Notes under the pieces: generated by a model
Told to the model about the DNA's origin: nothing
The model's input: the letters and a program-made list of their open reading frames with translations, nothing else
Databases searched by the model: none
Part shown: in pieces, positions 1 to 13,536 of the stretch
Position numbering within the stretch: the first letter of the stretch is position 1
How the letters are laid out: every line of letters begins with the position of its first letter
Program-made: the position numbers and the translations under genes
Assembly (NCBI RefSeq): GCF_003073045.1
Contig: NC_037590.1
Location: 11,799,042 to 11,863,041 of the forward strand
DNA from: Pomacea canaliculata
Taxonomy: Eukaryota; Mollusca; Gastropoda; Architaenioglossa; Ampullariidae
Length of the DNA stretch: 64,000 bases
Direction of reading: 5' to 3'

Positions 1-3000
1 CTTCAGTCCATTTACAAATACTTTAGAAGATTCTAGAAGGGACTAGTGAGAGGGTATGTCTTCCCAGCAAGGTTTATTTGTATTTCGGATTCATTGAATT
101 TATTCCAATAATTGTTATTAATGTAGAACCATTTTTATTTGGTTTCAGAGACCACCAGTCCTCATACAGTGGCTGCGACTGTGGGCTTTTCCCCGGGTGG
201 GGGTGTGGGGTGTGGGGTGGTAAATACAGCCTCGTGTGTGATCGGTGTGACGTAGTACACTCTTCGCTGCCTTTTTTTTTTTTCTTAGCCACCACTTTTG
301 TACATATCCACCTTCCTTTATGTTTACTACAAATTATTCTCATAGTACTTCATTACTTCATTTAATTTTTCCCCCATCAGGGCTAAATGGAAAAAATGAT
401 TTTCTTGCTTATTTTACCTCTCGTTGATAAAGAATTGTCACTGTCATTGTCATGTGCGAATCGCGTACTTTGTTGCTGGATAATTAATTAACCGATTGGT
501 TTTGGAGGGTGAAATTTACAGGTTAGTTCTATATCATCTCTATTTACTGAAATCTGCAGAAAACGCGAATCGTTCGGGTTGGTCTTTAATGTGAGTGTGA
601 GTTATTGTTTCAGGTTCATTTTCGTATTTTTAAGCAGCGAGTGCTGCGACCTTTTATAATTAAAAATAGACATGGCCTGCAAGAGACAGATATAGTTTGT
701 CTTTGTTCATGAACAAAAGAAGGCACTAATGTCACGACAATGGCGTGAGGCTTGGGAGCGCATGTGGGTGTGACACTGGTCGTGGGGTGGGAGTAACAGG
801 GTTGACATTACTTGCCATCAGCCTGTGTTGAGTGGCGGTCAGCAAGTCCTGGTAGATATGGACAGTCCACTTATTTATGTTAGCTGCCTGTTATTTCTCT
901 ATCCCTACTTGTTATCAACCATTGGGGTGGGCAATTCGCATTGAGATGCCCTGACTGTTTGTTAACTAATCCTCCAAACTTAGAACATCTTTACACATCA
1001 CTGCTGCCGTGGTATTGTTGACAACAAGGGTCGATGGGAATTAACCAACACGTTAGTGACAGTCCACAACTCCTGCACAGGTGAAAGAAGGTGACAGAAT
1101 TGTGGTTCAGAGAAGGGGCAAAGCAGAAACGGAGATCAACGGAGAAAATCTTCCCAGGCAGGAAGTGCGCATGTCATGGCGTGTTCGTGCTGCCACCAAC
1201 TCAGAAATAAAGACTAGGAAAGCTTTGTTTTCCGATCAGTAACTGTAGCAGGTACGGTCAATATTTGCTGAACTGAGGTCTTACAGGTGAGGGAAATGGC
1301 CGCAGTGTCGCCAGTTACATAAAGAGGAAGATCAGACACAGTAAATTTTGATCCTTCATTCTGTAGTGGAGGTGAGAAAGCCACGGTTTTCAGGTGATGG
1401 ACCCCTCTTATCACACCTTGATGTTTTAGTCTCGATTATTCCTTCCTTTCTTTTTAAAACATTAAACTAAAAACTGACTGTGGTAGTGTCCTATTTGTGA
1501 GTAAAGGTGGCACCTGAGACGAGACCATCGTTGTTCACTACTGAAGGAGATAAGTAGATAAGCGACCGTTCTTTCTGCAGTGAAAGTCAGAAGGACTTTA
1601 GCACACCTGTGTGCATCACCTGGGACAAGAGACTCGCTCGCTGGGGGTGTCTACATGGTCATCGCAGTCACAGGACACGTTCTTCTCACCTTCTAACCCC
1701 AGCGCCTGGCCATGTGAACAGGTCAGATAACCCGCATTTCTCAGATAAACGACTGACCCGGGACTCTTTAGCAGTGACTGTAGTAGGCATTTATCTTCTG
1801 GTTCAGTGGTGGTTGTCGCTGTTCAGTGCTTGAGTCTACTCGTGCACCATACGGCCAGTCTTCTCTTGGTGCAGCATTCAGCAGGCACTTACCAGCCTCG
1901 TCTATGTAGTCATCTTTATGTCAAGGCTGACACAAGGTGAGAAATATAAGCTTTGACCTCTACTCTATCTTGGGACAGACATTAATTGTTACAGTTACAG
2001 TCTATGGCTTCTGTGCCTGTTTCCTCTTCCTCCCTCATCCTTCAAGTTCTCAAACGCGGTTGGGCTCCACGCGGGGGCTCATTGTTCGGGAGGTGGTTGG
2101 GGTGGGGGCAATAGTCATGACGAAGATATGAAATTGTAAATTTTATGATGACATTTATTGTTTAGTTTGTCTTGTTTTTCTCAGGCACATCGCCAATTTT
2201 TATGTTCTGGAATTAATCACGGAAAGGTTCGCAACATAACAACGAAGGAAAACAAAACATCCAAATGTGTATTATTCTGTAAACAAGTGCAAACTGCTGA
2301 TTGCACGGGACAACACGCCGCTAGAAATAATGAATCAATTAATTGAACGGTTCTAGTCGCTTGCTTGTCACTAACCGTCCCAGGTCTGGAAAACAACTCA
2401 GTCCTCACGTTGGACAAAGCAGAGATATTAGACATCAACAATTGTGGAAAACACTGTTAGAAAAAGAAATAAAAATGTTGTGTTAAATGTAATAGGAAAT
2501 GGCACGAAAAATACTGCTAATGAATGGTTGGAAAATGTTATGAAAATTCGGGAAAAAAATTGAAAAGCTGAAAGTCAAGCGTAGGTGGTGGCGGTGGGTG
2601 GGTGATTCCGCGAAGTCATTTTTTCTGGAAAACTTCTCAATCTTTAGCCTAGGATGGTGGAATGTGGTTTTCGTACAAGATCCTTCACAGTGCTGTACCA
2701 CACGGCATCTGTTTATACCCGACACAAGAGGTTCTCGAGTTACTTTGGTGTTTCCGAGTGTGAGTCTCCTCAAGGAGCTCAGTAAAAACAGAATCGTCTG
2801 TGGTTCCTCGTGTTTCCGCAGGGTCGTCAAGGGTCAGCACAGGTCGGGGGCGAATTATCGAGACTAACTTTGCATGAAATTTCTTGTTATTTTTAGAATT
2901 AATATTCGTACAAGCTACGACCTGCTTGCTGCTCCTGATCTGCAGCCCCTGACTGCGGATTCGAGTAATATCTTTTTTTCCGGTCGGGAAAGCTGCAGTC

Positions 3001-6000
3001 ATGCTTTAAGAAGAAATATGCTTTGTGTCATTGATGTCAGTTAGACGAGGAAATTCTTTGTCGAGCTCAACATTCCAGTTTCTGTTTAAAGAGTTCGTTA
3101 AATTAAATATTTACGTAAAATAAATGTCATTTGTCTTGAATGGATTGAAAAGCTGACAGCAACAGAGGTCGATGAGAAACTCTGTAGCGATTCGTGCTGC
3201 TACAGGCAAGGGACACAAGGTACAAAAATTGTCATTCTGTGTGGGAATGCTATTAGTGAGGAATGTTGGGGGTAGGCAGGTCTATCAATTGATTGTCGGT
3301 ATCTACATTCAAAGCCGGTTTTGTATTAATTACAGAAGCCAGCCAGCTGTAAGCACCAATGGGGTGGATGATGGGGAAGGGGTGTTTGTAGTAGGTCTGC
3401 AGAACACACACACACACACGAACGCACTTACGATCTCTGTCACTACATGCCCATTGCAGATATCTATATATGAGTAGCCGGCAGACATGTTGAGTTCATT
3501 TGCCTATTCCCTCCTAGGAATCAATCCTTCATCAATGAAAACGACCACCGAGCCAAACGAAGAGCAGTCGAGAGGTTTTCCGTTTCTATTTCTTTTTGTA
3601 AAACGAACGATCAGCGTTGGCGCTCGCGCACGTACATGCACACGCACACCTTCTCAAGTTCGGGTCGTTGCACACCTTTCTCTTTCATCATTTTGTTTTT
3701 GTTGTTCTTTGATTGTTTGTTTGTTTTCTCTGTCTAAAAGCCGACATATCCCTACTATAATAATCCATGCCGCCTTTGTGGCCACAGTTTTTCTTTTAAA
3801 TAATCGGAGTTAGTGCTTTCAGCGATTAAGTTGCTTTTACAGAGAATAGAGAGACTTTAAGCAGAAAACTACATAGACAGGCACAGTAGTCTGTTGCCAA
3901 CATATTCATTTCAATATCAGGTTTCTGTGTGTATTGTATCAGTGTCCAATTTACATTCATATTACTGCTTGTGTTGGTTTCCATTGTTGTCCTACCTACT
4001 AACAGCCTCGGGCCCAGATCCTTGTACATTAAAATAGCAAACACAACATGATTTGCTGCGACATTTCAATGATGACTGTGTTGCTAACAATAAAAAACAC
4101 AAAATACAGTAACGAAATTGTTATGTTGAAATCGGTCGCCGCACCCTTGGAAAGACACTCGATGGCTACTAGAATCACTTTTCTGTCACCAAGGTTCTAG
4201 CAGTTAGCAATGTTCACCCTGCGCTTACAAGTGTTTGTTGTGATCTTGCACTTCAATGTTCTTTCTAGTCATGCTGCACCACTCCTCCTAGTCGGCATCG
4301 GCTTGCAGCCTGGGCTTGCCGCGATTTCGACATGACCACACTGAGCAGTTGTTACCCTTAGGGTCGGGCTACAGGATAATGTTAAGAAATTTTAAGCTCT
4401 AGCAGTTGTGGGTTGCTCTGGTTGACTCAAGTGGATCCCTAGTGCCTCCGATAAGACAAAACACTCTGGGTGCCGCTCCTTCTCCCGTAGTCCCAGAGTG
4501 TCAAATGACTTGCCCCTATTGCTTCATACTGTGACCCTCAACCCTTTCTTTTAAGTCGATGAAGTTGTGGTAGAGGTCCCGCTCGTGCTGAAGATGTTTC
4601 TCTATAAGGACACGACAGCTGAAGAAGATCAATAATACAGTACAATAGTACAAGACTAATTTATTTTAAACAATAAAAATTATAACTTCTTTGAATTCAT
4701 TTTAGGTTCACACTCACACTCACACTCACACTCACACTCACACTCACACTCCTGATGTGAGGGAATTCCAGACACTCGTGTACACGGTTTGGCAGTGTTC
4801 ATGCATTGACCGCACACCAAAGTGGACAGGAAACCTGCAACACCGTGTCTGAACTGTGTTTACCTCGTTTGTCTCAAAATCCGAATATTTCTGCAGATAG
4901 CATCTAGGCCGCCCTAGTGGTGGGTGCCAAGCTTTCTACTCCCAACCCCATGCTGCATGACACTTGTCTGTGACAGACATTCTAGGAGATGCTAACCTGT
5001 CAGTGCTGCACTGATCGCTTATTTCATTGCTTTAAAAAAACCCTCAGACCCTCGGACCTGGACGTTGGATTTTCTGCATTTCCAGCCATGTAACCCTCTC
5101 CCTGTCCTCCCGCATCCTCTTCTTTTTGTAGTTTGAAGGTGTGCTGCTGTGTTTGTTTTTCGTGCTATGATTTTGTTCAAGCTTACTGAACTCTCTACCC
5201 ACAGTGTGCTTCCACTGCCACGGTAAGTGCTTTACTAAAGTAGTATTCTACTGTCGTCTTCTTCTTGCAGTTACCAATGCTGCTATTACATTACAGCCAC
5301 AAATGTTTTTTCTGCCATTATAGTGATCTGCAGTCTGGTCGATAGCCCGATCATGAATAAAGAAAGGTTAAATATATTTGAAAGCAATTTTTTTTTTTTG
5401 GTCTGGCAGCTGTGTCCGCGCTATTAGTGTGAGTGCACATTTTGACCAACATCTGTTTGTTGTCTGCAACGACCGATTACATTCAGTTTACAGTTTAAAT
5501 TGCCCACTGGGACACATAAAGCTGATCATTGCCATTGGCCCCTTAGCAAATCTGTGGTTTGCAATATATGAGGGACGTTCCACTTCTGCCTCGACTTCAG
5601 TATTTCGCGCGCTTTCAACGAGAGAAGACCATCGGGCTCGATAGAGTGATTCCTCAGGGTGTTTCCACAATTTTGTTGATAAGTTTTCCCCACATAGTTT
5701 TCCTTGGATAGAGAGCAACAAGTGGATACACTCTCCACCGAGTGATCCACCAGTGCTGTCAGCGCATTGCATCATTGTCGGCGTGGCTTTCGGAATGTTG
5801 ACAGTTTGCAGGAGCTGAAAAAAAACTTTTGGCGATGATGCGATGGTTTCTGCGATCTGGCAGGGGTCTTTTCAGCTGTGATGTCTAACATTGTAAATCA
5901 TAGCCTATGACACCAAGAGATCCAGAAAATGTCGACACAAGTTCGTGAGGTCTCGTGTCTTGACGCCTGAGACGTCCAGCAGTCTACACAGATATTATGG

Positions 6001-6360
6001 TGTTGATGGAATGATAAGAGAGAAACACACCTCCACGTCAGGTAAGAAATAGAAAATGTCAGAAAATGCCAGTGCGAACGAATCAACAATATATATTGAG
6101 AGAATTACAAACTACACACTTCACAGCTGTTTTAATACAGCATTACAATGCAAGAGATGAAATTGCATTCAATTACTGAATCATTCATCAGTCGTTGCTG
6201 CAAGTATCCTCTACGGAAACTCAGATCTTTCTGTTAGCGCTGTCATTCTCATTCGATTTCAATTCTATCATTCCTTCATCTAAAGCCTCATCATTTTTTC
6301 TTTCATGTCTTAATTCCACAATCTCTACGTAGGGAACAGGAACAATCTAATATTTTGTTA
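1..6360. other. Intergenic or intronic stretch without a recognisable gene
   Basis: Both strands hold only short open frames (at most about 115 codons) that do not resemble a known family and are not framed by convincing splice sites. Visible structure is limited to a short hexanucleotide microsatellite near 4709-4750 and a small hairpin at 4462-4502 with 10-bp arms ACACTCTGGG and CCCAGAGTGT. It is AT-rich, with scattered poly-T and poly-A runs. No function is assigned. Confidence 0.6.
4709..4750. repeat. (CACACT)n microsatellite
   Basis: About seven tandem copies of the hexamer CACACT run without interruption. Simple sequence repeat in an otherwise featureless stretch. Confidence 0.95.
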
Positions 6361-6368
6361 ATATCACC

Positions 6369-6508
6369 GGAACCAAGCAGAGGGACTTAGCAATCCCAAG
6401 TAATCAGTAATGCTGAGGAAGGCATTACGTATCCTCACTATTCCTGATCACGTGCTTTACTTAGCATTACTGATTACTTGGGATTGCTAAGTCCCTCTGC
6501 TTGGTTCC
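6369..6508. repeat. Perfect 46-bp inverted repeat (fold-back element)
   Basis: The left arm 6369-6414 begins GGAACCAAGCAGAGGGACTT. The right arm 6463-6508 is its exact reverse complement over all 46 positions. The loop is 48 bp (6415-6462), and pairing continues into it with one mismatch. No convincing target-site duplication flanks the arms. It could be a small fold-back MITE, a hairpin left by an inverted duplication, or a structured RNA gene. The perfect arms indicate a recent origin or gene conversion. Confidence 0.9.
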
Positions 6509-7159
6509 GAGAAAAAAGACTTCTCACTCTTGTGGTCTGGCCGCAAATACTCGATGACTGTGTGCAGAAGGCATCGTCATCGCAACCCGTTCATTCCACC
6601 TACCATACATTTGATAATTTCTACTGGCCGTGATGTTGTGATTCAGTGCACCAGCTGTATCTACTGTTGTTGTGTGTCTATATATATATAGCGAGAGAGT
6701 AAGAACTTTTATTTACTGTAGTCATGTCATGTCACGCATTAACTCACCCTGCCCCAAGATCACGCATGTGTTGACCTCTACGTTTTCTTTTCATTCTACA
6801 AAATGAAGGACAGCTCTGCCTCTCGGGGCCTTGTCAACTTTAAATCATACAGGATATAAAACTTCTCAAAATCACGCACATCAATCCATTGATAAAACAT
6901 ACACTAAGTACAATTCCCGTTGTAAACCACATGTCTGCGTCCGTTGCAAAGGGTTGATCTTGTGCCAACGATTCCTTCTCCAGGAGAACGCTGACCTTTT
7001 CTCTCTCCCTCAAAAAACTGCCCACACTTTCAAGTGTTGTCAAACTCCCATAGGAGTGGATGAAAGTCGTCGGCTATAAAATCAGTTTATTGTACAGAAA
7101 CTTGTAATATATTGTCTGTAAGTCATCCTGCTCCCTCCCAATTTCCCCTCATATATTTT

Positions 7160-7467
7160 GCTCAGCTTGTCCCAGCTTTGCTATGTCCCCACCCCAACAC
7201 ACTAGGCCAAAGGTCATGGTGCTGTATATCACAGAGGCGTGGAATAGTTGCAGGAGTTCTGGACGGACATTAAGAGATCTGTTTTTTTCAAACAGTAAAG
7301 GCAGCTATAGATTTTCTCGACAACATTATCAGCATGAGCTTTCCTGGTAAGTTTATCATCGATAGTCATACATTAATATTTGTAACTGTCTACTCTTCGT
7401 AAGACTTCACCATTAATGAGTATTTCATGAAAATCAGCCCTGTCTTTCCTGAAATCTACTATCATTT
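7160..7467 (-). mobile_element. Degenerate non-LTR retrotransposon reverse-transcriptase fragment
   Basis: Read on the minus strand, the segment resembles the C-terminal part of CR1/L2-like LINE reverse transcriptases. The landmarks, in order, are EMIVDFRKD, LINGEVLRRVDSYKY, TIDDKLTRKAHAD, a lysine-rich KIYSCLYCLKK segment, RPELLQLFHASVIYS and FGLVCWGG. It is dead: there is an in-frame stop right after SYKY, where LG is usual, and a frame change between the DLLMS and VRPELL segments. No start, endonuclease domain or 3' tail was recognised, so it is an internal fragment. The clade assignment is inference from motif style. Confidence 0.8.
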
Positions 7468-7479
7468 CTTTTTTCTTTT

Positions 7480-10460
7480 TTTTTTTGGGGGGGGCGGCAT
7501 AATATGTTTTTTAATTCAAGTTCTTTTCGATTATTAATAAACATGCATGACGCTTACTTTAGAAAGAGTTATTCCAAACACTTGTTTACAATCTTACACT
7601 AATTATGTTTATTGCAGCCTTCCCCATTGTAGTTGATTTTAATAGGATACTTCGGGCATTAAAGTATTTATTTCAGGCCGTGCTAACGGAAATACTGTCG
7701 GCATTGCTGACACTCATGCTACTCGTGTTACTGCCGCAAGCAGCTTGTTGTTCAAGTAATCTCATAAACAGTCAATGCTTATAGACTTTGCCTAGTGAGC
7801 GGTGGTTACTGTCACTTTGATAATCTGCTATGTACAGTGATCATTCAGAACATCAGCACTTTAGTTTGCAGCCGAATCCTTCCAAAATAAAAATAAAAAA
7901 TTTTAGAGATCGGTCCTTGGCGGAATTTTTCCAGGCTGACAAATTAGTCCTTCGCGAAGTAATTCAGAAACGTAAAGAAATTAGTCATTGGCAAACAGGT
8001 AAAAAAAAAATGGTGCTTCTTCAAGCTAATTTTACCAACATCTTGCTTTTATCGGCCTTTAAAAACAGCAGACGACGAAGGATTCAAAATAAGCACCGTT
8101 GTGGTGCCTGGTCAACTCAAATCTCAATTCGACCATTTACTACCTGTTGAGCAGTTCGGCCGATTTGTCACAAAGTATCATTTTCAAAAGCTAAATGATT
8201 TAGCAAAAGAAAAATTTATACACTATATAATTTTTTGGTTTCAGACCACCTCCATCACCCTTCTACCATCCAACCACCCACCCCACCCATCATGTTGGCT
8301 TCTCATTTAATTTTAAGTCCAGGTAATATTAAAAATGGGAGTTTAATATAGCAATCTTTGTGTGTGCAGGACAAGCTAGGGTTGGATAAGAATTTTCATC
8401 TGGGAGTGGAACTTCCTGAACATGGCCATCATGTTTCGAAGACTTCGTCGTCTGTAAGTAAAGCAATCTTTATCAGGTCAAATGCATGATCCAGATCCAT
8501 GTTTTCCTCTTCTTGGATTTATAAATATATTTCAGATATAAAATGTATGTCTATATAACAATATACACATACTGTTAAAAAATACATACAGAATTTCTAA
8601 CATAAGCATTTAACATAAAAAATTATATTAAAAGTAACGTAGTTTTAAAATTATCGGAAGACAATAATTGAAACGTTTGTGTAATAGTGCTAACGGTTCA
8701 AAAGTAATGTCAGGGGAATTAACTGTCATAGACGTTGTTAGATTGTAGTAGCATCCATTTTTATTGCTGAATTACAATAGTTTTATCATCAAAAGATGAC
8801 ATTTAAACTTACAAAATGCTTCAAAATTTTTTTTTCTTGGTATTACTCCTATTGTTGTATTACGACTCGCCCAACGAAATAAATATACACTTCACAGAAG
8901 AAATAATGCTTTATAAAGAACGACATTATTTATCAAATAGCTTTAGTGTGTAGCAATAAATGCTACATAATACAAGACAACAGGTATAGAAAATGCAGAA
9001 GACCACATGAATTATTCTCAGTTCTCAATTCTTTGTTCCTTACACAGCACTTCTACGTTGTGTGTATATATATATAATTCCCTATACTATGATTTATACT
9101 CATTCTTTTGAATTAACCAAAAGGCATAACAGATAAACAATTCGTATTCGTATTCTCTCTCTTATTCTTGTACAGACTGTTTGATTAAAGAACCACGTAA
9201 AGTTTCAAATAGTTGAAGTTACTGACTGACCTTACCAGAAACACCAGTGTATTTTTTAATACTCTTAAGTGTGAAAAAAGGCTCGTGAAAATAATTGATA
9301 ATACCAGGACATAAAATTTACCCTATTCTCCTGTTGAAATAATTAATACCTCAGATGTTTAGAAATTGAGTAATCACTTGAAAGCCGGGGAAAGGTGGCC
9401 TTTCCTTGAAAAAGGTTTTTTTATGTGCAACATTTAATTACAAAATGCTTTACAACACGCTAGCGGAAAACAATGTTGCTATTATGGCATCTATTTTAAC
9501 TCCCAAAACAAAACAATGAAATCAGAGCTCTCAGATAATTGTTTACCAAAGCTACGCCTATTTATATACAAGGCCAAATTTGCACTGCAAAATTTCATTT
9601 TACACAAAAGGTATATGCTAACATCAAACATGTGTTAAGGCAGCATAGTGATTTTGTAAAACAGATGAAAATTTGCTTTATTTCTTTTTTTTTAATAAAA
9701 TATTATTCAACGTTTTTGTTCATTTTTATAAAAAGATATGCAGAGGAGTCCTTTGTTGACAGCACATCTTCAGATAGGTGCTGGGTGTTGTCTCGCTCAG
9801 GGACACACACACACACACGCATGTGACTCCACAAAACAGAGGCAGACACATAAACATGCCCGCATATACACATTTATCCACAAAGGGAGAGTAGGTAGGG
9901 GGGAACAGTGTAAATGAGAAACGCGTGACTGGAGGGTTAAACAAACAAAAGAAACACAACACTCTGCTCGTTGACAGTGTTGATCCTGTGGGGTTCGCTT
10001 CGCGGAGCGGCATGAGTCGAAACTCGGGGATAACAGCGTTGCCGCTCATATTTTGCATAGACACTGCATAAAGTATTTATTTTCTTATTCGTGCCTAGTC
10101 TATCGAAATGTCATCTAAATACTATCATGAACTTTGAGCAACATTTATTGTGCTGACCACAATAACAATGGTAGACTGACGCAGGGTGTGACTATATATA
10201 CAAGGTATACAAGTCACAGAAGCCGTTGGCAGTGTTTGTTACAGATTCATTCTTGAGAGAATTTCTTAATAAATGCGATAAAAACTGTGGAAAACATGAA
10301 GACACACTGACAGGCAGTACAATGGCCAAGGACGTTCATGTTCACATCTTAATGTTCAGCTTTGGCGTTGCTTTGGTTTGGTTGTTTTAAAATATCTATT
10401 TACTTCTCATCCAGTAACCCCAAAACCTGCCAGCTCATTAAAGAAAAGGCAAGTTCGTAT
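7480..10460. other. Non-coding stretch
   Basis: AT-rich sequence with open frames of at most 112 codons and no recognisable motif. It holds a T/G-rich run near 7470-7500, a short (TA)n near 9067 and a short (CA)n near 9803. No gene is supported. Confidence 0.55.
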
Positions 10461-10464
10461 TACC

Positions 10465-10651
10465 CAGTGGTTCTTAACCTTGTTTGAGGTACCAAACCCA
10501 CAAGTTTCATATGCACATTCACCGAACCCTTCTTTAGTGTCATCACGAACTGCGGGTGTGTTCTTACCTCCGTGGCGGAGGCTCCGCCGAACCCCTGAGA
10601 CCGACTCACCGAACCCCTAGGGTTCGATCGAACCCCGGTTAAGAACCACTG
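10465..10651. mobile_element. hAT-type MITE, 187 bp
   Basis: The terminal inverted repeats are CAGTGGTTCTTAACC at the left and GGTTAAGAACCACTG at the right. They are flanked by an 8-bp target duplication with one mismatch, GTATTACC (10457-10464) and GTATTAAC (10652-10659). The CAGTGGTTCT terminus, 8-bp duplication and small non-coding interior are typical of non-autonomous hAT superfamily elements. The interior holds a palindrome around GGGTTCGATCGAACCCC. Confidence 0.9.
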
Positions 10652-10797
10652 GTATTAACTATCTCTTGCAACTTCGAACCCCAGCCTTCCTACTATTTTC
10701 TTGCCAGGTCTCAAAACGTTGATTTTTCATGCGGGCACACAGAATTAACGGTCATTGGTGATTTGGACATTACCTTTAAAGAAATCAAACCGATAAC

Positions 10798-11176
10798 CAG
10801 TGTTGTCCATAGAAATGGGAATCCCATAGGAATCCCATGGGAAACGTCCCATGGGATGGGATGGGAATGGCGACGAGCCGACAGAAATATTTGATATTTC
10901 CATGGTAGTCGATACTTTGATATTGCAAATAAATTTACATGATTATTCATTCATCAAGGATTTAAATCTTTCCTCTGAATCAGTGCTAATTGTATGTGAA
11001 GTAGCAGGAATTATAGAACCAAAAACCGAAAAAAGTGGCTTTTCAGTGTTGTCCATAGGAATTGTTAATACATGGGAATCCATGGACGTCCCGTGGATGG
11101 GATGGATGGACAGCATAACATTTGCCATGGGACGGTGATGGGATGGATAGACAAATATGTCCCATGGACAACCCTG
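10798..11176. mobile_element. hAT-type non-autonomous element, 379 bp
   Basis: The left terminus CAGTGTTGTCCAT and right terminus ATGGACAACCCTG are inverted repeats matching at 12 of 13 positions. A perfect 8-bp target duplication CCGATAAC flanks them (10790-10797 and 11177-11184). The interior is rich in CCCATGGGA and GGGATGG motifs near both ends. It also contains a second copy of the left terminus at about 11045, so the element may be composite or internally duplicated. The open frames inside are G/T-rich chance frames, not a transposase. Confidence 0.88.
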
Positions 11177-11189
11177 CCGATAACAGTCG

Positions 11190-13536
11190 TTGTAACACTG
11201 TTAGGGGAGCAAGATGACTGACAGAGTGACAGTGCTTCATTCACAGACTTCTGTACTCTAGAAGTCTGTGACCTAGTTGCGTGTATCACGTGGTTGCAAG
11301 CCACACTTTGGACAGCTTTCGCCCAACTTGGTGGGAAGGGAAAGTCGCTAATCGAACTCGCATCACGCATATAAAGTTTTTCTCGTGGCTGAGCTGTTTG
11401 TGAGTGGAGTGAATACTCTTGATGTGATGACTTGATGCACCCTTAGCAGCGAAATATCACTCGATGCCGCCGTCACGTTTCTTCACAATGTTTTTTTTTT
11501 TAAACTCATCCGGTTTCCACAAACACGTTGAAAGCAGAAAAAAAACGGAAATCCGTAGGGGAAAAAAAACCTAGTGGTAATGAAAACCCTTATTTCCCTC
11601 TTCAATACGTGACTCAGGGGGAAGTATCATCCTGCTGTTGCTGCATTAAGCCCTCGTCAGCTGGCTGTTGTTGTGGTAAAGCTCCCCAGCCATGACAGCT
11701 TACCGCCCGACTTGTGCTTTAAACTCACTTCAAAGTCCTGCCGCCACAGCTCAGAAAAAACGTGCAAACGCGTCCACGTTCGGGTTTATCTGAATATCTC
11801 TCTCTGCCTTTGTGTGTAAGAGAGAAAGAAATTGTGATTCACTGCTTACAAACGCAGTTTGTCAACTCCGTAATTTGTTTTCTTCTCGTTTGGTCGTCAG
11901 TGCCAGCTGATTGGCTGATTTCACAGCTTAGAACGTCATCTTTCTTTCTGTCACTTGTAGTCTTCCTGTCACTTAGTCTGTTAGTTTCCCTTTCTCTTAT
12001 TTTCTTACACGTTCTCACACACACACACACATCTTTTCACTCCGTTGAGCTTAATAATTTACACTTGTACAAGTAAATGCACTCCTTTTCGTCAAAGCGT
12101 GACTGGAAATTTCACTTTACTGCCATAATGTTGTTGTTTTTCCTCATCTCGGTTCCGTAAACATGTTGCCCTCGTCAGTGTGCGAGCGCTAAATAGAGTG
12201 ATTAAGGTGATTCAGTCGGACGCTTTGCTGTTGGCGACTCTCCTGGGTAAAGGGGCTTTGCTTTGCTGGTGGTTGGAGTTGAACACCCACTCTGTCCCCG
12301 CTCGCCATTTAAATGGCGCAACTCTAGCCTTGAGAGTTAACTCCCCTGTGTGTCGTCTGCCCACCGCGAGTGTGACTACCTCCACTGTAGCGCGCCACAC
12401 AAAAAGGCCACGAATTTCCAGCAGACTTATTTTATGCCATCAGTATGAGGTATGAAGCAGAATATTTTTTTAATAAAAACTGAGCACACTCTGACACTAT
12501 AATAACATCTTGAACGATTGGTTTGGTCTTTTTTTTTGTTTGTTTTTTGTTGTTTTTTTACCTGAGACTCCCAGAACAGAGCTCAGTTCGGGCAGACTCA
12601 TGCACGAGTTCCTTAGGATTTCTATTTAATTTTAATTCAGAGCTTTTATAAAAATATTTTTTAAGATATGTGTATATATAACTACTATAGTTTTGTTTAT
12701 TTTTCTAATATTGTCTTTTATGCAGAGTAGAACTTTGACAAAGACGTTAGTGTGCAACGAACATAAATATAAGGTCAGTGAGAAATAGAAATTGTTGTAA
12801 TAAGAGATAGGTGTAAAACAAACATATCTGTAAGAAATTTGTGTGAAATAGACGTATTTATAATCATGGAGAGCGAATGGATAACATTACACACTATAAT
12901 CTAACGTAAGGTTCTCTTGTGGAAATATCACCAATATAAAAAAACATCCATCTCATGTACAAAATCAAGAAAATATTTTATTGTTACATTTATTTCTTCA
13001 TGTCTTTTGATCTTTGAAAATGAGTTATTGTCACGAAGTGCTAAATGTATTAAAACTTAAGAAAACTACTCAGGATAACAGCAAAGCTTGGAGATCTCAA
13101 GAATGTAGAAGAATGGAGTGGTATAATGGTATTAATGAATTTGTTTATGTCGAAAACTGTCTCCAAATAGCTGCTGTAACATGGTGTTGGGGTTAATTAG
13201 AGTGCACCGTGCCGTCCAAGACCTCTGTCCAGCACTTCGGGTTTTTTTCAGGGTTACCTGCCGATAGCTCATTGTGTATGCAAAGTGTGTCCTGCTTTGT
13301 GAGTACAGGATATGGGTGTGTGTGTGGGGGGGGTGTTTACTGGGATCCTGTCCTGTCAGCGGATCTTTATCACACGGTGAACCTATTATTGGCAAATTGG
13401 TATATTTCTTACTGTGGAGAGCAGTGCTGCCTGCTACCCCGCGTGGTCTTGGTAGGAACACCGACAGCTGGTCCGCGACTACCTATTCCTCCGTGGCGCC
13501 GAGGGCCCTGCGGGGGCTAAGAACCGGCCTGCGTTT
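11190..13536. other. Non-coding stretch
   Basis: No gene was recognised. Open frames reach about 109 codons without similarity to a known family. Short (CA)n near 12016 and homopolymer T tracts near 12530 are present. A moderately GC-rich patch at 12180-12420 carries several CpGs but no convincing exon. Confidence 0.55.

Noticed and set aside
5560..5800. TATATGAGGGACGTTC resembling a mariner-type terminus
   Set aside because: No matching inverted end or transposase motif was found nearby.
10610..10640. GGGTTCGATCGAACCCC resembling a tRNA T-arm
   Set aside because: It is a palindrome inside a MITE and there is no tRNA cloverleaf around it.
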